Assembly: GCA_003223515.1 (NCBI GenBank)
Contig: QHVI01000010.1
Location: forward strand, 1 to 64,000
DNA from: Candidatus Angelobacter sp. Gp1-AA117
Lineage (GTDB): Bacteria > Acidobacteriota > Terriglobia > Terriglobales > Acidobacteriaceae
Direction of reading: 5' to 3'
Length of the DNA: 64,000 nucleotides
The notes under the pieces are model-generated. The model worked only from the letters and a program-made list of their open reading frames with translations, was not told the origin of the DNA and did no database searches. A program made the position numbers and the translations under genes. Positions 58,769-64,000 of the stretch are shown piece by piece. Numbering within the stretch: position 1 is the stretch's first letter; each line of letters opens with the position of its first letter.

Positions 58769-59293
58769 CTTACACCTCGTACTGAAAACTCGAGAAGTTA
58801 TTCAGTTTTTGTCGATCTTTGGGGGAGGCAAAATGGTAAGCAAAGCGAAGATAATTAGCAAGCTGGAATTTTAAGTTTCTCGTAGATTCTAAGTCGGTGA
58901 TGGAGGCTCGATGAGAAACGCGAAACTGGGCATTGTCCGAATGGCCGATTCTGCTGCCGAGAACCAATTTTTAACAGCTTTCGGCCTTAAAATTTTAGGT
59001 CCGGTACAGCCCATTTGCACTGGTTCCCCATCTGTGAAAGAGGATAAGTGCTACCCTGAGTGCTGTCCCCAATGAAACCTTCTACTGCTGCTCTGATGAT
59101 ACTGATAATACTGATCTGCGCGCAGATGGTTTGGAAACAGCTTCGGATTGCGAGACAACATCAGTGCTTATCTGTATTACTAACGGTCGAATTCTTCTTT
59201 GCTTGCGACGAATTCTCCCGCGCAGCCAAGGGCGGGTGTGGTCCATAGGGAGCAAGACACCGCCAAATTCAATACCCATCAACTACTTTTGCT
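58769..59293. other. Intergenic region, no gene supported
   Basis: About 525 bp between the DUF4288 gene and the repeat upstream of the ligase stop. Short open frames at 58770-58967 (minus) and 59060-59248 (plus) lack ribosome sites and family-like composition. No RNA gene is seen. Confidence 0.45.
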
Positions 59294-59332
59294 TCCTCTG
59301 CGTCCTTTGCGTCCTCTGCGGTAAAAGGTTTT
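59294..59332. repeat. CGCAAAGGACGC-type dispersed repeat
   Basis: CCTCTGCGTCCTTTGCGTCC and flanks, the reverse form of ACCGCAGAGGACGCAAAGGA, next to a CACAGATCAACACAGATAAG element in which the ligase gene ends. The clearest copy of a family also seen at 15136, 35211, 37862, 57057 and 63628. Confidence 0.85.
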
Positions 59333-59347
59333 TGGTTGTGACTCCGC

Positions 59348-60928
59348 TTATCTGTGTTGATCTGTGGTGAGACTCTTCAGGTCGCGCAGCTTGTAGCGCT
59401 GGATTTTACCGGTCGCGGTCTTGGGGAGTTCACGCACAAATTCAATGACCTGTGGGCACTTATGAGCCGCCAGCCTGGCGCTGACTAGCTGTTTGAGTTC
59501 GTCGGTGAGTACCGCTTGTTCGGCAGAGCCGTTCTTCAAAACGACATACGCGGCAGGCTTGAGCAACTGATTGCTGTCGGTGAAGCCGATCACGGCCGCC
59601 TCCTGCACCTGCGGATGCTCCAGCAGGATGCGCTCGACCTCGATAGGGCTCACCCACAGGCCTTTCACTTTCATCATGTCGTCTGAGCGTCCTACATACC
59701 AGTAGTAGCCATCAGCATCGCGGTAATATTTGTCGCCGGTGCGCAGCCAGTGTCCCTGAATGGTGTCTTTTGTCTTTTCATGCTGGTTCCAGTAGCAGGC
59801 GCAGACGGAGTCACCCTTAATCATCAGGTTACCGATCTCACCGTCAGGAACCGGCTGGCCGTTTTCGTCGACGATGCGCGCCTCGTAGCCGGGCATGATC
59901 TGTCCGCTGGAACCGGGCCGGACAGCGCCAGGACGGTTGGCGATGAACATGTGCAGTGCCTCGGTGGAGCCGATGGCGTCCAGGATTTCTACACCGAAGC
60001 GCTCCTTGAAGCGATGGAATATCGGCGCAGGCAGCGCCTCCCCGGCAGAGACCCCATAGCGTACGCTGGAAAGATCGAAGTCCGGACCCTGCTCGCGGTG
60101 ATAACCCAGCAGCGTGGCGTAGTTCGATGGCACGGAAAAGAACAGCGTGGGTTTGAACTTTTCGATGACGCTATAGACGTTCTGCGGTGCAGGCGAGCCG
60201 GGCCACAGGATGCTGGTTGCCCCTGCCGAAAGCGCGAAATAGAGTCCATTCCCAAGGCCATAAGCAAAAAACATTTTGGCGACGCTGAAGAAGCGGTCGT
60301 TTTCGGTGATTCCCAGGATGGCTTTGGCGTACAGTTCAGAACATACCACCATGTCATGCTGCAGGTGGACACAGCCTTTGGGAAAGCCGGTGCTGCCGGA
60401 GGAGTAAAGCCAGAAAGCAGCATCGTCTTTGCAGGTGCGTTCCGCAGACAGTTCTGGCGGGCTTTCATCCAGTAGTTGACGCAGAGAATAGCATTCCTCG
60501 GGAGCATTTCCCACGATGACGACCTTTTCGAGATAGCGAAGATTTGCCTTGGGAATGGCCTCAACCTGCGGATAAAGCGATTCGCTGATGAGGGCTACGC
60601 GGGCGCGCGAATCGTTCAGCATGTATTCGTATTCTGCCGGTTTGAGCAGAGTATTCAGCGGAACAGGGACAACACCGGTCTTGATGGCGCCAAAGAAGCA
60701 GTAGGCGAATTCAGGTGTATCCAGCAACAGCAGGGCAATACGCTCTTCCGGGCGTACGCCCAGCTTTTTCAGCGCATTGCCGAAGCGGTTCACACGTTCT
60801 AATAGTTGTTGGTAGGTGACCCGCTCTTCACCGCACTCAAAGGCCACTTTTGTGCCGCGTCCTTCAGGGATATGGCGGTCAACGAAGTGGCTGGCAGCGT
60901 TAAAGACAGTGGGGAGGCTGATGTGCAT
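59348..60928 (-). CDS. Benzoate-CoA ligase family acyl-CoA synthetase
   Basis: A 526-residue ANL-superfamily enzyme. AMP-binding motif LYSSGSTGFPKGCVHLQHD, GSTEALHMF, RTGDKYYRDADGYYWYVGRS and the hinge/C-terminal Lys in KTATGKIQRYKLR are present. The overall pattern (NALKKLGVRPEERIALLLLD, FFAYGLGNGLYF) fits the benzoate-CoA ligase group, which activates aromatic or short acids. ATG 60928 starts the family-like sequence. The last few codons (TTDQHR) lie in a dispersed repeat. UbiD nearby hints at aromatic-acid metabolism, but no ring-reducing genes are seen. Confidence 0.92.
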   Translation of the reverse strand: MHISLPTVFNAASHFVDRHIPEGRGTKVAFECGEERVTYQQLLERVNRFGNALKKLGVRPEERIALLLLDTPEFAYCFFGAIKTGVVPVPLNTLLKPAEYEYMLNDSRARVALISESLYPQVEAIPKANLRYLEKVVIVGNAPEECYSLRQLLDESPPELSAERTCKDDAAFWLYSSGSTGFPKGCVHLQHDMVVCSELYAKAILGITENDRFFSVAKMFFAYGLGNGLYFALSAGATSILWPGSPAPQNVYSVIEKFKPTLFFSVPSNYATLLGYHREQGPDFDLSSVRYGVSAGEALPAPIFHRFKERFGVEILDAIGSTEALHMFIANRPGAVRPGSSGQIMPGYEARIVDENGQPVPDGEIGNLMIKGDSVCACYWNQHEKTKDTIQGHWLRTGDKYYRDADGYYWYVGRSDDMMKVKGLWVSPIEVERILLEHPQVQEAAVIGFTDSNQLLKPAAYVVLKNGSAEQAVLTDELKQLVSARLAAHKCPQVIEFVRELPKTATGKIQRYKLRDLKSLTTDQHR

Positions 60929-61153
60929 TGGACCGGAAATTCTAAATGAAGCAGGGAACCGCGGGAGCACGTATTTCGTAGTTGAAGGAAGATGGAAATC
61001 GGCAAATCGGGTGATCACCGGGACCGGGAGATCGGCTGTCCACCGCAGTGAAACCCCGCTATTAGCACTATGGTCATCCAGAAAATGCAATTTTCCTCGT
61101 AAGTTCAGCAAAAAAAGGGTACTTTATCCTTTCCACAAAAATCAGGGGGAAGA

Positions 61154-63511
61154 ATGTTTTATAGAGAACAATCCATACACTCGGCTTCGAGGCAGCATGT
61201 CTCCACGCCCAAACTGGGATTCTTAGTCATCCTGGCGGTGCTTTTCCTTGCAGTATCCGCCTTTGCTGTGCAGGATACGGCAGCAGCGCCGGCCCGCAAA
61301 CCTGCCGGCCAGGGAACGAAGGCTGGTGCAGCCAGAAGAGCGCAGGGAAGCAAAGCGGCGACGTCGGCGAAAAAGTCGTCGCCTGAAGAAGACTTGGCCA
61401 AACTCCAGCAGCTTATGCCTGAATTTACCGCGTTGCTGACCAAGCTGCAGAACATTCAATTTCCTTCCCCGCGTACCCAGAGCCAGTTACTGCCCTTGCT
61501 TCCTGACTCCACCCAGTTCTTTTTCAGTGTTCCCAATCTAGGTGATCAGCTCCAGCAGACAAGAGAGATTTTCAACCAGCAGCTTCAGGAAAGCCCTGCA
61601 TTGCGTGACTGGTGGCAGGGAATCCAGAAGGACATGCAGAAGGACACGAAAGGAAAAGGTCCTTCGCTCGATGCGGTGCTGGACAAGGTCCACGAAATAT
61701 TTGGCTATCTGGGCGATGAAGTTGTGTCTGGCATGGCGGTCGACGAAACAGACATGAAAAATCCATCAGTACTGCTGATTGCACAGGTCAAGAAACCTGG
61801 ATTGCGACCGGTAATTGAAAAAGCCCTCACGGATTTTGGGAGTAAGCCAGGGACCTTGCGCATCTTCAGTGCCGAAGAATTGATGGCAGCAAAGGATGAG
61901 AATCCCGGCGGTAAGCATGTTTCCGAGCAGCCGGTGTTGCTTGTCCGTCCGGATTTTGTCGCATTCGGCCTGAGCATTACCTCATTACAGCGCTTGAATG
62001 CAGGCCTTGATAGCGGTGGTGGAAGATTCGATACAACGGCTTTTGGCCAGCGGCTGCAGCAGGCCTACCAGGGAGGGGTGGGATTCTTGGGTGGTATGAA
62101 TTTCCAGTACCTGCTGAGCACAGTTGCGAAATCCGACGAGAAAGAAGCCGCCACGCTGCACCAGACGGGTTTTGACGATGCGAAGTATCTGGTGATGGAA
62201 GGGAAGCAAACGAATGGTCAAATCATTAATCGTTACGAGTTGAGCTTCAATGGTCAACGACGCGGAGTTGCATCATGGCTGGCTGCGCCGGGTACCATGG
62301 GTGGCCTCGATTTTGTTCCTCCTGACGCCATCATGGCGGGTTCAATCCTGCTCAAGAACCCTGCAGCAATTTACGACGATGTTAAGGCCGTGGCGGAAGC
62401 CGGTAAGCCGGGCAGTACTCAGAATTGGGACCAGATGCAAACAGCATTCAATCTCAGTGTAAAGAACGACCTTCTCGGCAAACTCGCGGGAGAAATAACT
62501 TTTGCGGTGCAGGACCTCACTGGTTCCGATCCGGGATGGACGATTGCCCTTAAAACCACAGAGCCTAATGGGCTGCAACAAACATTCGAGAGGCTGGTTG
62601 CTTTGATGGGAATGACTGCCGGCGATGGAAAAGCACCAACCATAGCTTCCGAAAGCGAAAATGGACATACCTATTACACGGTACGCATTCCCGGCGCGCA
62701 GAAATCCATCGAAATCAGCTACGCGAATGTGGGTGGCTACACAGTGATTGCCCCGGGAAAACAAAAAGTCGTGGAAGCCGTGCGGCTGCATGAAAGTGGC
62801 AGATCGCTGGCCAAAGTGGGTGACATGAAGGCCATGCTGCCTACAGACCTGAACGGCTTTTCCGCCGTCCTTTACCAGACCAAGTCGCCGTTTCTTGCCG
62901 CCATGCTGCAGCAGATGACGGGAACTTCGCAGGCGCAGTTACAGGCACAGATCAGCAATGCGCCACCGGTACCCACAGTCGTATGGGCCAGAGGCGATGA
63001 CAAGGCGATTCTTTTTGGCAGCAACAGCCACGGAATAGACGTGACCAGCGCAGCTATCGGCGCGGCCATTGCCATTCCCAACCTGCTCAAAGCCAGGGCC
63101 ACTGCGAATGAAGCAGCGGCTGCATCTACAGTACGCACCGTCCTTACCTCACAGGTGACTTATTCCACTGTGTATAAGAGCCGGGGGTATGCCCCGAATC
63201 TGTCTACATTAGGCCCGGGGTCTGATGCCGATTGCGCTTCTAATCCAACCCCAAGTCATGCCTGCCTGCTGGATGCCACCCTGGGCTGTTCCGAAACGTG
63301 GTGTGTGCATGACGCTTACCGCTACAAAGTCAGTGCGCCGGGCACGGCAGTGAAACGCCTCAACTTTGTAGTTGTTGCCACACCGGTTGATCAAAATAGA
63401 GGAGCAAAGAGTTATTGTGCGACGTCGGATAGCGTGGTTCGCGTCCGGGAGGGTGGTCCACTTACAGCCCCGGTTACTGTGGCGGAGTGCCAGAAGTGGC
63501 AACCGCTGTAA
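61154..63511 (+). CDS. DUF3352-like exported protein fused to a pilin-like C-terminal domain
   Basis: A 785-residue protein with an N-terminal membrane/signal segment (LGFLVILAVLFLAVSAFAV), an Ala/Lys-rich linker and a large periplasmic domain of DUF3352 type (about 100-620, LLPLLPDSTQFFFSVPNLGD). The last ~160 residues start AIGAAIAIPNLLKARATANE, then ASTVRTVLTSQVTYSTVYKS and a Cys-containing globular part. This is the helix and body of a type IV pilin/pseudopilin without the leader peptide. Such a pilin-like module at the C-terminus cannot be processed by prepilin peptidase in the normal way. It may interact with the pilus or secretion machine (secretin/pseudopilin genes 12 kb upstream). 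Start ATG 61154 with AGGGGGA upstream. Confidence 0.85.
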   Translation: MFYREQSIHSASRQHVSTPKLGFLVILAVLFLAVSAFAVQDTAAAPARKPAGQGTKAGAARRAQGSKAATSAKKSSPEEDLAKLQQLMPEFTALLTKLQNIQFPSPRTQSQLLPLLPDSTQFFFSVPNLGDQLQQTREIFNQQLQESPALRDWWQGIQKDMQKDTKGKGPSLDAVLDKVHEIFGYLGDEVVSGMAVDETDMKNPSVLLIAQVKKPGLRPVIEKALTDFGSKPGTLRIFSAEELMAAKDENPGGKHVSEQPVLLVRPDFVAFGLSITSLQRLNAGLDSGGGRFDTTAFGQRLQQAYQGGVGFLGGMNFQYLLSTVAKSDEKEAATLHQTGFDDAKYLVMEGKQTNGQIINRYELSFNGQRRGVASWLAAPGTMGGLDFVPPDAIMAGSILLKNPAAIYDDVKAVAEAGKPGSTQNWDQMQTAFNLSVKNDLLGKLAGEITFAVQDLTGSDPGWTIALKTTEPNGLQQTFERLVALMGMTAGDGKAPTIASESENGHTYYTVRIPGAQKSIEISYANVGGYTVIAPGKQKVVEAVRLHESGRSLAKVGDMKAMLPTDLNGFSAVLYQTKSPFLAAMLQQMTGTSQAQLQAQISNAPPVPTVVWARGDDKAILFGSNSHGIDVTSAAIGAAIAIPNLLKARATANEAAAASTVRTVLTSQVTYSTVYKSRGYAPNLSTLGPGSDADCASNPTPSHACLLDATLGCSETWCVHDAYRYKVSAPGTAVKRLNFVVVATPVDQNRGAKSYCATSDSVVRVREGGPLTAPVTVAECQKWQPL

Positions 63512-63627
63512 CGATCGGGTGATCGGGTCACTGAAAGGGCCATTGGCACTTAGCCTTTGGCCCTTGGCTTCAGTCATCCGCAACCTCATAGACCCAGGGA
63601 GACCAAAGTAGCCAAAATATTGAATTT

Positions 63628-63660
63628 GACCGCTGAGAATGCAGAGGGCGCAGAGGAATT
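63628..63660. repeat. CGCAGAGG-type dispersed repeat
   Basis: ACCGCTGAGAATGCAGAGGG and following GCGCAGAGGAA, a diverged member of the ACCGCAAAGGACGC family. Confidence 0.7.
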
Positions 63661-63708
63661 TCATGTGCCAGATGCTGCCATCAAAGCATTTTGATGTAAA
63701 TGACGTAG

Positions 63709-63775
63709 GCTCAACGCCAAAAGCGAAGAGCCAAGAGCCAAGAGCCAAAAGCCAAAAGCCGAAAGCCAAAGGCCA
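63709..63775. repeat. Heptanucleotide repeat array
   Basis: Nine or so 7-bp units of the agccaag/agccaaa type (63709-63775) in the gap after the pilin-fusion gene. The remainder of the 63512-63922 gap shows no gene. Confidence 0.9.
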
Positions 63776-63922
63776 AGTGCTAACGGCTGTTTTCCGGAAC
63801 TTCCTGCCCCTTCAGGACGTAAATAATCTCATTCACGGGAAGCAAGATTCGGAATATTTCAGCGTTCCCGTTAAGAATTGCGAGTTCCTTCCGTCATTGA
63901 AACAGGAGGAGCACCCGCACCC

Positions 63923-64000
63923 ATGCAGGCCATGATGCAAATAGCGCAAGCCAAAATCGAGCCGCTGGCCAGAAGCCAGGCGCAGGAAGGCCCGATGGGG
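63923..64000 (+). CDS. Start of a gene running off the window (3' partial)
   Basis: ATG 63923 follows AGGAGGA (63904-63910) and opens a frame that stays open for 26 codons to the end of the window (MQAMMQIAQAKIEPLARSQA...). Too short to assign. The presence of a ribosome site is the main support. Confidence 0.35.
   Translation, partial: MQAMMQIAQAKIEPLARSQAQEGPMG

Noticed and set aside
58770-58967. 65-residue minus-strand frame
   Set aside because: No ribosome site or family-like pattern; probably chance.
59060-59248. 62-residue plus-strand frame with one hydrophobic stretch
   Set aside because: No ribosome site, and its 3' half lies in low-complexity DNA shared with other gaps.
1-64000. 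tRNA, rRNA or tmRNA genes
   Set aside because: No cloverleaf-like or T-loop patterns were recognised by eye; a tRNAscan/Infernal run would settle this.

Overview
This window most likely comes from an Acidobacteriota (Terriglobia-like) chromosome. The evidence is an orphan duplicated ADOP-type FtsX permease, a secretin carrying a cohesin domain next to pseudopilins, a UpxY/NusG-like antiterminator, multiple Crp/Fnr regulators, proline-rich PPVYRPQ proteins and arrays of 7-bp repeats and CGCAAAGGACGC-type repeats between genes. The lineage is inferred from gene content only.

Layout. 1-12.9 kb: the 3' end of a secondary-metabolite locus, with an NRPS (A-T-C-A-T, start outside the window), ADOP permease, MFS exporter, B12-type radical SAM enzyme, serine hydrolase and NusG-like regulator. 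The last NRPS module has lost several key residues. 13.0-17.5 kb: a compact ubiquitin-like conjugation locus, with J-domain protein, E1, Ubl ending in GG-CR, E2 and JAMM peptidase. It is flanked by a divergent protein with a second Ubl-like domain, a small membrane protein and a membrane-anchored protein with a RING-like C-terminus. 17.7-31.0 kb: a type VI secretion cluster (tssJ-K-L-M-A-B-C-hcp-E-F) without tssG, clpV or vgrG in the window. 31.5-33.3 kb: two convergent proteins sharing PPVYRPQ leaders, which are candidate polymorphic-toxin or cargo proteins.

33.4-37.8 kb: a regulatory island with PadR, two full Crp/Fnr regulators, one cNMP-binding protein without HTH, a tandem universal stress protein and a candidate small RNA. 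Each except padR is preceded by a TGTGA-N6-TCACA palindrome, and each palindrome is followed by a -10-like hexamer at nearly constant spacing. 37.9-45 kb: housekeeping and stress genes (GNAT, orphan HyuA, CsbD, a small membrane protein, a PIN/Phd toxin-antitoxin pair, PepA, SmpB). 45.2-48.9 kb: cohesin-bearing secretin plus two pseudopilins. 49.6-52.5 kb: a large AAA+ ATPase with an alpha/alpha-toroid-like N-terminal part. 52.9-64 kb: nucleotidyltransferase, UbiD with a REP-like element inside its coding sequence, DinB, a second nucleotidyltransferase, MurB, a DUF4288 protein, a benzoate-CoA-ligase-type enzyme and a DUF3352-like/pilin fusion. The start of one more gene runs off the end.

The observations most worth following are the J-domain/ubiquitin-like operon with its RING-like neighbour, the CRP-box regulon with its candidate sRNA, the decayed NRPS terminal module and the in-frame repeat inside ubiD.
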